A stretch of 64,000 nt of DNA. It comes from Girardinichthys multiradiatus. Lineage: Eukaryota; Chordata; Actinopteri; Cyprinodontiformes; Goodeidae. Shown piece by piece: positions 24,435-45,647 of the stretch. The stretch is from NCBI RefSeq assembly GCF_021462225.1, contig NC_061803.1, forward strand, positions 37,470,174-37,534,173. The letters run 5' to 3'. Every line of letters begins with the position of its first letter. Positions within the stretch are counted from its first letter, which is position 1. The notes under the pieces were generated by a model. That model searched no databases, was not told the DNA's origin, and was given only the letters and a program-made list of their open reading frames with translations. The position numbers were made by a program, and so were the translations under genes.

Positions 24435-25197
24435 TCATTAGCATCAGAACAAACCATCTTCCATATAGCTGCATCGTGACCTTGAAGTGGAATGTCCTTT
24501 CTCCTGGTACTGAAAGCAAACAGTATTTTTTTCAAAGAAAACAAATTATAAACACAACTTAAAAAACAAAACAAAAAAAATCCTGCTGTCTCTCCGGAGT
24601 GGCTTCAAGCTGCCCTGTTACCAGTCTGGTACAGGTGGGCGGTCGTAGGAAGCTCCTCTAGAAATATATTTAGAAACAGGAACTCTAACCTGCTGGAAGT
24701 TAGGCTTCCATAGTCCAACTAAACAACAGTGGAAATGAACACATTTCAAATTTGTACCATAATGATAGACATCAAGCAATAAACATGAACGTTAGATAAA
24801 AACATCCGAGATTTCCTCCTCAGAGTCAGTCTCGCTGTCAAAGTGGGAGAAAAGGATTTGGCTGACCCTTGCTGTCCAGGCAAAGGAGCCCCTAGTAGCC
24901 ACCAAATGTTAAGAAATTAAGGAGAATAAGCATCATGGCGCATGTTTGACTGTCTCTCTGTTGCAGACGTCGCCAGTCCATCATCCAGAGAAAGGCTATG
25001 TGCAATGTGTAGAGGTCTTCCCTGTATGTTTCCTATGTGTCTCTCACTGTGGTGTGTGTGTGCAGTGAGGCAAATGACCTTATGATTTCTAACCTTCAGG
25101 CAAGGCGATGGCTTTAAGTAGATTCTGAAATAACGTTGCACTGCCCAAGGGATTATTGTGCCCTTGTAAGAACAGTGTTCTTCAACCACCTCTTCAA

Positions 25198-25670
25198 TCA
25201 CTCGCCAGTGATCAGCTTACAGTTCTTTGTCTTGTGGTGGTCCGCTGTCCTCACACCTTTCAAGCCGTGGATGATCCAGTTGGAAGATGACTTGTGTCCT
25301 GGAAGCCCGATGACGCTGGAGGAGCTGGAGCTTTCCTGCAGCTTTCTTGGGTGTCTACTAGGATCTGATATGGGCCATTCCAGCACCTGGACTTCCTGTG
25401 TTTTCTCCTAAATTCTCTGACCAGAATCCAGTCGCAAGGAATAAAGGACTGGAGGGTGGAAGTGGCTGTTTCTGGTAATGCAGCCTTCACCGTCTGTGAA
25501 ACTTGAGAAAACACAGTGGACAAGTTTTGACAGTAAAACAACATCCTATCTTCACACAAAGATGTGGAAGAAAATGATCTTGGCAATATCCCCATGCCCA
25601 AATTAGGAGACCTGCCACACAGCACTTCAAAAGGACTGAGATTTGCCTGTGTCCTTTGTCTCAATCTCAT
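25198..25670 (-). pseudogene. ERV-A relic: integrase C-terminal end, copy 2
   Basis: Duplicate of 11403-11875 with the same truncation of the catalytic core and the same C-terminal motifs (NLSPFEVLCGR and WNGPYQ). Confidence 0.84.
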
Positions 25671-25684
25671 ATAAGTGAGAACAG

Positions 25685-27510
25685 AACCTTCACAACGCTT
25701 GGCTAATTTTCAATTCAAAGTCCCATTCTCAAACCTAAGTGCTTAACTACATGAACTTAATCAAAACACCCAACAAAATCAAAAGAATTGATCTTCAGAC
25801 TTCACCTGATATACTAGCAGTGACCATCAGCTAAATATTCTGAATATCAAAAGTGTGACATGATGTTTGAGGAAGGTCTGATTACAGGTCAATATTTCCA
25901 TAGTTTCAGAATACCCAAAGAAAATTTCAAAAATTGTCTAATCTGTAGAGATGTAAAATTTCACAAAAGAATCAACACCATAATTTCAGAGAGGTTTTCA
26001 GAATGTGGTCTTAGAGGGCTATGCACCATTTATATAAACAAAGTACAACGTTTCTCTCGCATTGTCACTAAGTCCTCACTGGAGGTATGAGCTACTCTTT
26101 TTCCCATGAGTGCTAAAACGTTTGGGAACCCCATGTTACTTTATTCTTTATTCTGACATTCCCCTCTTCTGGCGCAGGGTCCAACCCATGCGACAATCCA
26201 GCAAAAGGTTTAAACAAAAATGTTCTAGTAACCAAGATCACATCACATAGAACCAAAGAAATTAATTCTGACATAACTATGTGTCTCTATGAATTTAACG
26301 AAAGCAACATAAATAAAATCCAGATGTTTTTAACTGCAATTCAGTTCCATTAACAACAAAACACAAACTTTAATTATTCAGTTCATCAATGTCTCACTTA
26401 GAAATTAGTCACATATCATCCTAATTTGTCTTGTATGAAGATGAGTATTAGATTAATGGACATCTAATGTAATTCAGATGCATAAATCCTACAAATTCAA
26501 ATCTAATAAATAATACCCACCAAGTATAAAGTCATGACTCAGATTCTTTATCAAAAATATATTCCTTACTTTTGGCATATCTTGAACTGTCAGTTAGCTT
26601 AATGGCACCAGTGAAAACTTTCATTCTAATAAATCACCAATGATTCTACATGCAAAACTAATTCTTCAAACAAGTTTAAACTATTTCATTAACCTTTTAA
26701 TAGTAAAACACATAAATCTAAAAGTCATCCTACATCCAAAAAAACATGTTATTAATGCAACAATCACTACAAGCATTTTGATTATATTGTCTCTTAAACA
26801 GTGTTAAAACTCAGGAAGGGAGGTGCTGAGCGTTTCCATGACAGCAAAGGCGTGAACCAACCTGGTAGGTGGGCGGAGTCAGGCAGAACTAACCTATGAT
26901 GGACAGCCTATGGGCGGACCCACAGTTTCTTCATTCAAACCCATCTTAGTGAACCTTAAACTACAAAACTGTTAACATGCACCTACCTCAGAAACAAGCT
27001 GCTTCTTAACTCTCCTGAAAACTCAAAGTTTTAATCAATCTGGGATTTAGAAACATTATTCTAAACATGGATTATTGTTTCATGCAACATATATAACAAA
27101 CATTCATTCCAACAAAACAAACACAAACATCAAAGACAAACAAATGGCCAAATTTGAAGCTTCAAGAATTAAAAGAAATTTTTAACAATCTCTTTTCAGA
27201 ATATGTTTTCTCAGCCATATCTTTTAATGCTGTAAGTGATCAATTTTGTTATGACAATCTTCAGGATCCTTTTTTTAAAAATGAGTGCACATAGTCCAAA
27301 AAATCTCAAAGTATTTAGAAGCACAGCAACAGTTTTCTCTTAAATGAATCCAAATTTACTGATGCTGAAACCTTTAGCTAATTCTTTGTACTGTAACTCT
27401 GTAATAATAACTACAATCCTGAGAGTTATTGTTATAATTCTTTTTTTGTTTGGCTCAATTTGATCACAGGTGTATTGCAGAATTTCAGGTTAAATGCAAA
27501 GAAGTATTTT
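25685..27510. other. Gene-free stretch at the end of unit copy 2
   Basis: Counterpart of 11890-13715 with scattered substitutions and a 1-bp shuffle in an AAC-rich tract near 27115. No gene seen. Confidence 0.5.
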
Positions 27511-27641
27511 AATTCAATTCAATTCAAATTCAAAGATACTTTATTGATCCCCGAGGGGAAATTAGAAAAGCCGGCGTTGACATTTTTATGGTATACCCAA
27601 ACTAAACAAAACTGCAGTGTTTGACTTAATCAGAAATTAAG

Positions 27642-30321
27642 ATAAGAAGCTTGTCTCCAAACAGGACTTTTTCCCACATAATGTTTCAAAAAAGAACAAA
27701 CATCATTTTCTTTAATTTGGGCTATTTAAATTTTGAGAGTTGGGGAAAAACATTGGAAAAATGACTAGAACCCCTCTTTAATAATCCAAATGCTGATAAA
27801 TGTTCCAATATTTTATCTCTTAGCAATCTGAAATCACCTTGTGTACCTTTCTACTCATATGTATTCTTTTAATCTTTAAACCCTAAGAAATCAAACAAGG
27901 AGACTGGAGTTTGAGCCGACCATCCTCTTACTGTTAAGAGGGCCTTTATTTCTTTTCTTTTCATAAAATGAAGGATTTTACTTGTCTTTATTCCATTATA
28001 AAAATCCTAACCTTGGTTCCAAAACAAAACTCTTCAACCCCAATCTGTGTTCCCCAGAGTAGAAATTTTGAGTATTATTGCATTTCAAAGCCACCAAATG
28101 ACTGGAATCATTGGCTTAGATCTATTTTAATAGGTAATCGGTCTACCTTTAATTAAATATTATAATTTTATGGACCCAAAATCTATGGCTCACGGGCTTC
28201 AGGAGTCCAGGAACCACAAGTTGAGTACTACTGCATTGAACAATGGTGTTAACTTTCTGCAGAGATTGAAGGATTGGCTAAATATATTATTTCTGCTTGT
28301 ACAATAATCCGATTTAAAATATTCATATTTGCTTCTAACCCAGTTCATAAGAAGCTTCAGACAAACATTATGCTAAAAAAACCAAGAACAAAAACCAGAT
28401 CTGTTTTAAAATAAAGAAAAAGCATGCTTAAAAAACTTGGTATTGTGGTGGAAAATAACTCCACGGTTCTGAAGGCCTTTTCATGCAGAGTCTTTTAGGA
28501 AACATGAGATTAGTTTAATTTTTGTGTGGTATTCAATCAGATTCTTTCTAAATAACCCAATTTTTTATTCTCATTTTAAAGGTTTGTTTTACCAAGGGAA
28601 ATGTGTTTAACAAAACCAATTACTCTCAAAAGTTTTAAAAGTTTTTAGCTGGTGATATCTCAGCAAACAACAAGTGTTTTAATATTTCTGTGCAGCACAG
28701 AACTGATCAGGTGTCCTTTCCTTCCCCAAAGGAAGAAAAAAGAAACTGCAGAACCAAGGCTTTCATAGTTTTTGTCAGGATCTGATATAAGGTACAGTGT
28801 AAATCAACACGCTGCATGAATCAGAAGAGGGAAGAAAAAAACCTAATATAACCTCTTCCCAGCAGCTGCTATGAAAAACAATGAATTTGTACCTTCCACT
28901 AGCGTCAGTTAGCACTTGCAGACAAAAACTGCACCAAACTGTAAATACTGTGTCAGAAACTGTATGAAGACCATCTGCAGTAGAACTAAGCCTGTTTTAA
29001 TGAGGTCTCTACCCATTAGATTTATGGAATAAAAAATCTGACAACAGAAAATAATACCTGAAGGAGAAACCCATCAGGTTTTACGCATGCGCTGGGTTTT
29101 AAAAAATGTTCCTTCATGAGATCTGTCCTGAGAATAACATAGAAACACATTGTTACTGCTGAGTTTTGGAGATGTTGTAACTTCCTCTGCTTTTAATAAC
29201 TTTTAATAACTAGAATAATTGACCCTGAATATTCCACAACGAAAGAGAACTTGTTTCTCTGAAAGAATTAACTGGAAAGTATCAAATGAGTTAAGTTATC
29301 ACCCTTTTAAAGATACTTTTCTAACCCTAAAATAATATTTTAACCCGCTATATCTGTCAACGTCAAGCAAGCGTCACATGAGCAGCGGTTAATAAGCGTT
29401 CTTCATTGCAGAAAATAGGAAAAGATTTATGCAAATGTGTGTGTGTTTGTACGTTACCCCCATCAGTTTCTAAATCGCTCCAGAGTCACACTGTCACACA
29501 CACAGTCCTCTATCAGTCCAAAAACAACCAGGCCCTTCCCAAGTCTGTTGGTGGGACATTCAATCCTTCTTTGTCCACTTTAACTTCTCCAGGAGGGAGA
29601 AAGAAGAAACTTTGCTCTGGTTTCTCTTCTGCCCGCATAAGATGCTTTCAATATAAATCCAGTGTATCACTCTTCTGGCTCTTGCAAACAGCATGGATCG
29701 TTGTCCATCTCAGTGGGTCCAGACTTCTTCTGAGTTTCATTCTGGTGGAAACTCACACTGTGATTTTCAACAAGCAGGCAGACAGGAAGGCAGATCTCTC
29801 TCTTTCAGGCTGTGCTGGAGAAGTGTCTCTGGTGGAGTAGCCATAGAGAAGGGCAGGTTTCTAAAATCCAGACTCAAAAACGCAGATGTTGAACTCAAAT
29901 CCCATATATGTGTGTATTTGTGTGTGAGAGAGGCAGAAGAAAAAGTTTAGTATAGGTTCAGATTTTGCACAAATAAATATTATCAGTCAGTCAGTCAGTT
30001 GTCCACCTGCCTGTCACTTCCTTCCACAACATGAACTATACTTCTTTCTAAAACAACTTTCTTTTCGCATTTCTAATGTCCCTTTTCACTTTTACCTTCT
30101 TTTCCGACTGATCGCAATATTTAAGACAAACGAAACTTCCTTCAGGAACGTTTTAACCTTTTTTTTTTTTTACTTATGTACACTTAAACTTCCACACTGT
30201 AAAAAACCAATGTTATCTTCCAAATTAAAGCACATTTAACACAATCATCCCCACTTTTTCCTTTCATTATTTTATAAATCAGAGTATGAAGAAGGAGACA
30301 CCCCCGATGCCTCAAGGTTCC
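27642..30321. repeat. Tandem unit, partial copy 3
   Basis: Matches the first ~2.8 kb of the unit and stops at GGTTC (30317-30321), next to the fold-back element. To phase ~1.3 kb it is nearly identical to copy 2. Beyond that it is the most divergent copy, lacking ~100 bp near 30155-30170 relative to copies 1 and 2 and carrying many substitutions around 29490-29800. It is probably the original right-hand flank of the amplified segment. No gene is supported; the frames at 29406-29840 and 29693-29950 show no known motif. Confidence 0.93.
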
Positions 30322-30551
30322 GGTGTTACGTCGATTCGCGTTTCCCCATCAGATACGGTTTCCCCAGCGTCTCGCCGCTCACGCGGCAAAAAAGGCGCGT
30401 GCTTGTTGCAGGCTCGGAACCGTCGCGCTGTGCTCGCACCACAGGGGAACTACGGTAACCCTGAAAGCTCAAATGTCGTGTTTCGGAGAAGTCGATCTAC
30501 ATTTGTTTAGCTAGTGTGTTGTTATTAGATAAACTAATATATCATCATTTT

Positions 30552-30797
<246 letters not shown>

Positions 30798-30838
30798 GTA
30801 AATATAACGACACATATTTATATACACACACACAGACG

Positions 30839-30890
<52 letters not shown>

Positions 30891-30954
30891 CTATAAATAT
30901 CTATACTGTTGTGATCCTATATGGTCCTATAAATGTATTATAAACCCCGTCAGA

Positions 30955-31302
30955 TTCCCCATGCATAAAACAGGGGAAACGGTATCTTACGGTCCTATAA
31001 ACTACATCAGATACCGTTCCCCCTGTTTATTACAGGGAGAACGGTATCTGATGGAGATTAGAGGGCCATTAGATAGCGTTCCCCCTTTTTAACACAGGGG
31101 GGACGGTATCTGACAGGGTGTGGAGATCCATCAGGATGCGTTTCCCCTTTTTAACACAGGGGGAACGGTATCTGATGGAGATTAGAGGGCCATCAGATAG
31201 CGTTTCCCCTGTTTAACACAGGGGGGACGGTATCTGACAGGGTGTGGAGATCCATCAGGATGCGTTTCCCCTGTTTAACACAGGGGAAACTGTATCTGAT
31301 GG
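30955..31302. repeat. 62-bp-period palindromic satellite
   Basis: Unit starts at 31005, 31067, 31129, 31191 and 31253 are exactly 62 bp apart, with a shorter related piece from 30955. Two unit types alternate, differing in the spacer (GATTAGAGGGC versus GTGTGGAGATC), so the true period is ~124 bp. Within a unit CATCAGATACCGTT is followed ~20 bases later by AACGGTATCTGATG: each unit is itself an imperfect palindrome that can fold into a stem of up to ~22 bp around CCCCTGTTTAACACAGGGG. The inverted ends of the host element contain the same motif. Confidence 0.9.
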
Positions 31303-31334
31303 GGAAACGCGAATCGGCGTAACACCCCGGAACT

Positions 31335-32640
31335 GCCAATTCTGCCTGCCACTGCCACGAATTGAGCTCGGCCCTGCGGGAATTTTGGTATCTCGCTGTT
31401 TGCAGACGATTGGCTGTAATTCACACACGCATGATCCGATTCGCTCCAAACTGAATATGAACGACCAGAAGAAACGGACCATTCTCAAAAGGATTAGGCT
31501 TCTGCTGCATCAAAGCATGTAGGTGTGGCCAAGCACCTCGCATTCTCTCTTAAGGCTGTGGAATATGGGCAAAACATTCTTTGAGTCAGCCTTGGGGATC
31601 ACTTTACAAAAGGCCAACCACAGATTGGTCCTCTCTGCGCATGTGTTTGTGTGGTCGCAGGCTGTGCTTAGTCTGATATGGGTGAAAACTACCAAGATCA
31701 GAATCCAAAGAAAGTCCCTCTCTTCAGGATGGCAGGAATGGAAAACAGAGAGAAATGACATAAACACGCACAATGTTTCCCCAAATAATTGTGTGGGAGG
31801 AACTGATCAGGAAGCGCAACAGATGATAAATGTCTTGTTGAAGTCTGGAGCTTTAACAGCTGATGTGTCTCTTTTTCAGCTACAAAAAGGTATTTCCTTC
31901 AGCGGCCTCTTTTTACACAGGAACAGGGAAAAATACTATGTAGTCTTTTACCAACACATTGTAGCACATTCAAACATGAAATTGTCAGAATCAAATCAGT
32001 AAATAAAAAGGCATAATAATTGAACTGTGTTTTTATAGCTTCAGCTGGTCCTAAAAGTAGTGATTCCACATTTTAAATCTGTCATCTCGGAGGAGGGAAC
32101 TAGCTGTCTCTTAATGATCTTACTCTGTCTGTGGAGAAACCAAGGTAAGTTTGTGGCAAATCATAATAAACTGTTGTCTTCAGTTTATTATGATTTGTCT
32201 GTTCATGAAATGAAAGGGAAAAAACCTACTCATCCGGGTCTTTCTCTATGTATGCAATACATTACTGACACCCATCCATCCATTGTCAGCACTCGCTTAT
32301 ACTGTACTTGCAGGGTTGCAGGGAATAATTTGTATATTTAAACATTTTTGATTTATCTAATATGTTTATTGCATTATTACATATATAATTATATATTGTG
32401 GGACATTTGGCCTTCGATAGTCCACATGCTAATATCTACATTGCTTATTTTCACTTATATTTTTTTATGTAATACTTCATTATTTCTGTTCTCTCTGTTA
32501 ATGAATTTCAGACACCTGAATCTGCAAAACATTTATCGCCATATTTGTGTGTTTTCAATAATTATAAAAGTCGTTTAAAAAGTTCCGTTATGGTCTGGCG
32601 GCTTAATGCGCCCAATGCCTGCTGAATAAAGGCACCAACT
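31335..32640. other. Intergenic stretch left of TFAM
   Basis: No gene recognised. The plus-strand frame at 31523-32002 has 159 codons but no known motif. There is a perfect 17-bp hairpin at 32157-32197, and at about 32269-32330 a CCATCCATCCATT...CGCTTAT...GCAGGG stretch resembling a repeat common across fish genomes. Confidence 0.5.
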
Positions 32641-32923
32641 CGTTACAAGGACCAGCGGGTGGATTTAAAATGTTGTTGCTGCCTCCTCCGCCACTCCAGT
32701 AGATGGTGCTAGACGAGGTGGAAGAAGAAGAAGAAAACCTGAGTGTTACCCACAGTGCACTGGGTCACTGAGAGAGCGCGCGTTGAAAGTACTGCTGTGG
32801 TTGAAAACAGCTCGGAGGACGAAAGGAGACTAATGCATGAGGGTAGAAACATTACGGTTTCTTTGAACTGCCCAGTCGCTTCACAGTTCTGTTCAGCATC
32901 CTGTTGGGACTTGGACCACTGAC

Positions 32924-40388
<7,465 letters not shown>

Positions 40389-40517
40389 AGGCGAGTCCAA
40401 ACAGCTGAAAGTAGATGTCCTGATCCACCGTTTAGTTCTGCTTGGTTCTTTTCACAGAATCAGGCAGCAAAACTGACTCCTATACTCTCATGTTCTAGTT
40501 TTTGTTGAGGGACAACA

Positions 40518-40523
40518 AATAAA
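40518..40523 (+). terminator. TFAM polyadenylation signal
   Basis: AATAAA 130 bases after the TFAM stop codon; the first such hexamer downstream and the likely end-processing signal. Confidence 0.7.
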
Positions 40524-40529
40524 CCTTAA

Positions 40530-43500
40530 CTTTCATAAGTCTATTTTTACATAATGTGAGTTCCTTCTTTCTGTTTCTGCATTTAAACACAGTCTCAAGT
40601 ATGATTTTTATCTGTTGCTACATGAAGATCAATTTGTTCTTTGAAATGTGTTTCTAAGACTGGAGGTTTTTAGAGACAGTCGTCTCTTTTTAGTCTGCAA
40701 TGATAGTGTCCATCCAAAAACAAGTCCTGAATACTTCTTTATCGCTGGAAACTGACTCCAGATGAGATTCTGCATTTTGTTACAAAGAAGGATCTAAACT
40801 AACTATGAGTTTCTTTTGTCCCTGTCCTTTGAGGAAAATCTTCAAACTTTGCTTTTTTTCTTCTTATAGTCTATTAATTTTACCAACATTGGATGTCAGG
40901 ATAGGTTTCTGAAAGCGTTTTCAACTATAACTAGTGTCTGATGTTTATACTCTGCTTATCTACAACTGTTGCCTCATCTGAAATCATAGGAATGGAGATC
41001 AAGTAAACACAAACTGCCGTATGAACATTTTTCTGAGTTTTGGTTTTCATTAGCAGTTGATTCAGTTTAGTTCTGTAGTGCCTAGTCAAGGCACTTTAGA
41101 AAATAAATCTTGTCATTTTTTAGGTATAACCAGGGGTCTGGAGACATATTTCCTTTTCCTAATATCTAAATATATCTGTCCCATCAATTAATTTATCCAT
41201 CATACAACTGTCTGTTCTATTAGCCAGTGGAGATGCAGGATTAGCTGTCGGAACAGTGAAAACCAAGGCAATTCTGCACTACATAAAGGATATGTTAAGA
41301 TGTTCTAAGAAAAAACTGACTTTATTAAATCAATACTGCATTCATCATCAAAGTAGACAAGCCACATTAATGAGTGTATGACCTCCAACCATCTGGATTC
41401 ATTGTTTTAGAGCCTGGATGGATGAGTGTTTGGGTAGAAGTGGAGGTGTGTGTGCTTGTGAATTTGTCACCTGGAAGTGCAAAGTTGTTCGGATGGTGAG
41501 CTTGCAACACTTGGTGCCCAAGAGCACACGGGTAGGTTGTCAGTGAAACACGGGAGCAGCAGCCCCCAGGCCAGGGGGGACTGAACCCCTTGACAAAGGA
41601 CCGCTGCCACGTCCCACAGTGCAGGCCAAGTCTAGACACCAGAATAAGGTCAAAGTTCCCCTACCGATTGGTGAAACGGTTGATGAAACAAACATTTAGC
41701 ATGGTTTTGGTTAATAATTACCAATTATTAATGAATTAACTGATTTTAATTATTAAGGGCTTTGAGCCCATAATCACACCAGAGGACATTTGATTTCTAT
41801 TCGTAACCAAGGATTTTTGGTTTAGAAAACTATTTTCCCGAATTATGATTTTTAATTATAATTTGTGATAAATATTCATTAATCAAAAACATAATCCTTA
41901 CAAGGGAAAGGGGACTGGGAGCATTCAGGACTGAGGCTTACACTCAAGGGGAAATAATCAAACGAGGCGAGATGGATTGAACAAATAAAAAAATAAAAAA
42001 ATCAAAGGATCACCCCAGGTACTGGTGAACATGTGTTCATCTGTGAAAGGGACCTGGCACCAACCACACAGCACAGGAACCCTCACTTGGAAGACTCTAT
42101 TCCACCTTCAGCTCGCAGCCTGGATACTAATTCAGCAGGATTATAGACACATTAAACAGAAAACTAGTTTTCTAAACACCTGAAGTTGCTTTAAAGTATC
42201 TTTACACGAACATCAATTAATACCTTGAACTAAACTAATCAAAAATACCAAAGAAAAAAAACAATGCTCAGTCAAACAAACAAACAAACAAACACAAAGT
42301 TAAACCACCTCAGACACATTCAAACATTAAAATGATTAGGCCCCAGTTAAGAAGTCAAACATGCCTGCTGCTAAAGTGGCAGAGTGATATGCAGCTGAGC
42401 CAAAGAATGAACAGACAAACCAAGGAAAACCAAAGCACCAGCACATCCCTCAGTGCTGTAGAAGAGCTGCTGCAGCTTCACCTTCTGAAACATGACAAAC
42501 TGGATTTAATAAAACTTCTACATACCAGACCTGCTGAATTACTCCACCTGGACAGGAGAGGAGCGGTTCCTGACCCAGCAGCAACAGGTGACACAACATG
42601 CCAGTAATTTCTTCCATGCAAACAGTTCAAGTCAGAATAGTTCCAGTCCAAAACCTATACTGAGCACAGAACCGTACATACCTCTCCTGTTTTGGATTAT
42701 GATCACCTGGGGAGAAATGGTAAACTTCATGCCTTCAAGCAATTTGGATTAAGCAAACAGTTATCCACAACTTCTGTGCAACAGACCAAGTGTGCATACT
42801 GCATCAAGTGACGTACAAACACAGCTGATGGGGCAACGAGTGATCAAAGACGAAAGGAAATGGGGCTGTCAGTGAGCATGGAGAAGCAGCTCCTTATCTG
42901 TCACACCCCTGCTGGCAATCAATCAGCAGATTCCAAATAGGCATGATTACTCATTGAGAGGAGCTCCAACAGGACAGCTGCCCACGAGCAGGAGCAGTCT
43001 GGGGGAACTTGGCAAGCCAAGCCAGGTGAGCCCACCACCAACATCCCAGGACTCGGGAACCAGTGTGCCTTGGCAGCTGCACCTAATCCCCCAATGTTAC
43101 ACCACCCCAACTAATAATTACTTATATTCCTTACCACTACTCCACCCCACCTGAGCCTCCACACTTCCAGCCAACCAAGCCCCACCCACCACGACTACCT
43201 ACTAGGAGCAAGAGCAGGCCTCAGGACACCCTGACAGCCGGCCCTGAACCTGCCCATACCAGCCAGAAGCAGACCCCCACTACAACCCCACCCCCTTGAT
43301 CACCGATAACAAGGCTGCAAAGGCCCCCCGCACCTCTATGTTTAATTATTAGAGACCAAATCAAGTCAAATTTCTTTTGTTTGTTTTTCTGAAAAGCAGA
43401 TATTCTCTCTATGAAAAACATAATCTGACAACATATTTTAAGACAGATTATACTTAAACTCCACCATTGGTTTATTCCACCATTTCTTCAGGATTGTTTC

Positions 43501-43771
43501 ATTTGCTACACATAACTTTAAGTGTGTGGTTCCTAAACCTTTTCACATGACTGTGATTTTACAAAATAAGTTTCAAAATGGGTCCATTGAAGAAAATGAA
43601 AAAGTTAAAAAGTGGTTGGACTTTCCAGCAGAGGAGATAACTGCTACCAAGCAGCGGCAGAAACCATGTTTTGAACTGGTGGAGAATTAAACCAGTTCTC
43701 GAGATGAAAGGGGTCCAAACTGGTACTAGCACTACTGTGTACTACTGTGTTCTGCCACAAGTCTCCAAATA
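40530..43771. other. Intergenic stretch right of TFAM
   Basis: No gene supported. 41367-41639 has a 90-codon minus-strand frame in a GC-rich patch that looks like a degraded interspersed repeat. (CAAA)n occurs at ~42277-42294. A C-rich patch (43140-43340) has no coding motif. The rest is AT-rich. Confidence 0.5.
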
Positions 43772-44361
43772 CAGTGCCTTGCGAAAGTATTCGGCCCCCT
43801 TGAACGTTTCAACCTCTTGCCACATTTCAGGCTTCTAACACAAAGATATAAAATTCAAATTTTTTGTGAAGAATCAACAACAAATGGGACACAATCGTGA
43901 AGTGGAATGAAATTTATTGGATGTGTCAAACTTTTTTAACAAATAAAAAACTGAAAAGTGGGGCGTGCAATATTATTCGGCCCCTTTACTTTCATTGCAG
44001 CAAACTCACTCCAGAAGTTCAGTGAGGATCTCTGAATGATCCAATGTTGTCCCAAATGACCGATGATGATAAATAGAATCCACCTGTGTGTAATCAAGTC
44101 TCCGTATAAATGCACCTGCTCTGTGATAGTCTCAGGGTTCTGTTCAAAGCGCAGAGAGCATCATGAAAACCAAGGAACACACCAGGCAGGTCCGAGATAC
44201 TGTTGTGGAGAAGTTTGAAGCCGGATTTGGATACAAAAAGATTTCCCAAGCTTTAAATATCCCAAGGAGCACTGTGCAAGCAATCATATTGAAATGGAAG
44301 GAGTATCAGACCTCTGCAAATCTACCAAGACCCGGCCGTCCCTCTAAACTTTCATCTCGAA
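43772..44361 (+). mobile_element. Tc1-like element, 5' half, cut by ERV-A
   Basis: Begins CAGTGCCTTGCGAAAGTATT after a TA, the inverted end of a widespread fish Tc1 element. A transposase start at 44163 (MKTKEHTRQVRDTVVEKF... with a helix-turn-helix at ISQALNIPRSTVQAI) runs ~63 codons and stops where the ERV-A LTR begins at 44362. The 3' half is not seen elsewhere in the window. Confidence 0.88.
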
Positions 44362-44594
44362 TGTTAGGGTTTTTATATCTTTTGTATTGTTTATCACTCA
44401 TCTAAGTGCTTTTCCCTCCTTACATGTTACAGGAAGGGAGATGGTCACAAGAATGAGTTATGCTTTTATTCTTTTATTATTTTATTATTTTACTAGCAGC
44501 ATCTGGGGGCTATTCACCAGGTCCCCACTTCCCACTTCCTCTGTTTGTTTATAATCAAGACAAATGAACCCTAACCTTTCTGACCCCACACACA

Positions 44595-44642
<48 letters not shown>

Positions 44643-44796
44643 GAATGATGTTTGAACTGTGTGTGACCAAGCATGTATAAATAAAGAGAGAGGGGGCTAA
44701 TACTTCGTAGTTTGTGTTGCACAGCTACCCTTGCCGCAAGTATAATTGACTCTGTGTCGTTTCCTTACCTCTGAGTTGACTAAATAATACCTATCA
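44362..44796 (+). repeat. ERV-A 5' LTR
   Basis: 435 bp, TGTTAGGG...CTATCA. It contains a (CA)n tract at ~44587-44640, a TATA-like GTATAAATAAAGAG near 44675 that also supplies AATAAA, and a GTTGCACAGCTACCC region matched in the 3' LTR until the ERV-C junction. Confidence 0.9.
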
Positions 44797-44802
44797 TTAA
44801 TT

Positions 44803-44821
44803 TGGTCCTTCGGAGCCGGAG
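44803..44821 (+). promoter_or_regulatory. ERV-A primer-binding site
   Basis: TGGTCCTTCGGAGCCGGAG, six bases past the LTR end. From memory it matches the 3' end of vertebrate tyrosine tRNA except for one extra G inside. The tRNA primes minus-strand DNA synthesis. Confidence 0.6.
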
Positions 44822-44994
44822 ATTATAAGAACTAAACTGATTTTATCTTTCTTTGCAGTGACTGGCGGATCTCCGGGAACAGCCTGACGTCGAGTTAAGC
44901 GCTGCCGTACAGCCGCATTTAGGTCTGGTGGCTGAAAGTCCCGGTGTGTGACATTCGCATCTGGCCGGTGGATTGTTGTCTTGCTCGATGCCAG

Positions 44995-45023
44995 GGTGAC
45001 TCTGGAGGTCCGACAGAGTCACC
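44995..45023 (+). other. 10-bp leader stem-loop of ERV-A
   Basis: GGTGACTCTG and CAGAGTCACC pair perfectly around a 9-base loop (GAGGTCCGA). Stems of this kind in retroviral leaders often serve RNA dimerisation or packaging; that role is inferred here. Confidence 0.65.
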
Positions 45024-45129
45024 TAGAAGTCAACTCCGAGGTGAGACAGTTTTAAAATACAGTACATGAGATAAGAGTAAGCGCTATAGAAATAAAAGAA
45101 GAAAAGTTCATTAAAAGTCGTTTGGTAGT

Positions 45130-45288
45130 GTGTCGCCGGTAAGGACACTGCATTGGATAGGTTTTATTTCGCCGCAAAGAAATAGTGATAAATTTAGGTA
45201 GTTATCTCGCCGTAAGGAGATTAAAAACGACTAGGCGCCGTAAAGTGAACTGGATAATTTGGTTGGTAACATTCCGCCGGAAGGGAAT
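45130..45288 (+). other. Array of stem-loops with a shared GCCGnAAR loop
   Basis: Four short hairpins at ~38-base intervals: 45130-45148 (stem GTGTC/GACAC), 45165-45184 (TATTTC/GAAATA), 45204-45221 (ATCTC/GAGAT) and 45271-45288 (ATTCC/GGAAT). The stems differ in sequence yet stay paired, while the loops read GCCGGTAAG, GCCGCAAA, GCCGTAAG and GCCGGAAG. A fifth loop copy, GCCGTAAA at 45237-45244, has lost most of its stem. Located between the primer-binding site and gag, the usual packaging region. Function inferred only. Confidence 0.75.
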
Positions 45289-45647
45289 TAAATTAAGTGT
45301 TGAATAATAAAGAAAGCTCATAAACTAAACTAGGTCGACCATACATATTGCTGAAGGGACATAAATATGTTAAAATACTAACTGTGTGAGTGTTGTTTTG
45401 TGTGTTTGGAAGACTAAGCATTTGGAAGAATCTTAGTAGGATTCTGCTGGTCTTGTGTTTTCTTTTGCCCAGAATAGAAAGACGTATTGGTGATTCTTGG
45501 AGATAAAGGTCGGGTTTAATCCCAGAAAATTAACACCGCTGCGGGTTAGTCGCAGTTGAAGGGCGTGTTAATGTCCTCTCTTTGAATCTCATGCCAGTGA
45601 ACCTCTATCTGGGACATTTATAGTATTGTGAACTAAAATTAAACATC

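Larger units (their letters stand above)
13847..27641. repeat. Tandem 13.8-kb unit, copy 2 (chimeric)
   Basis: A full unit of 13795 bp. From 13847 to about 15150 it shares variants with copy 3 against copy 1, such as ACCCCTCTTTAATAATCC near 13975. From about 15360 on it shares variants with copy 1 against copy 3, such as ACATGGTTAC versus ACATTGTTAC. The switch lies in a stretch identical in all three copies. Copy 2 carries every element of copy 1 at +13795. Confidence 0.95.
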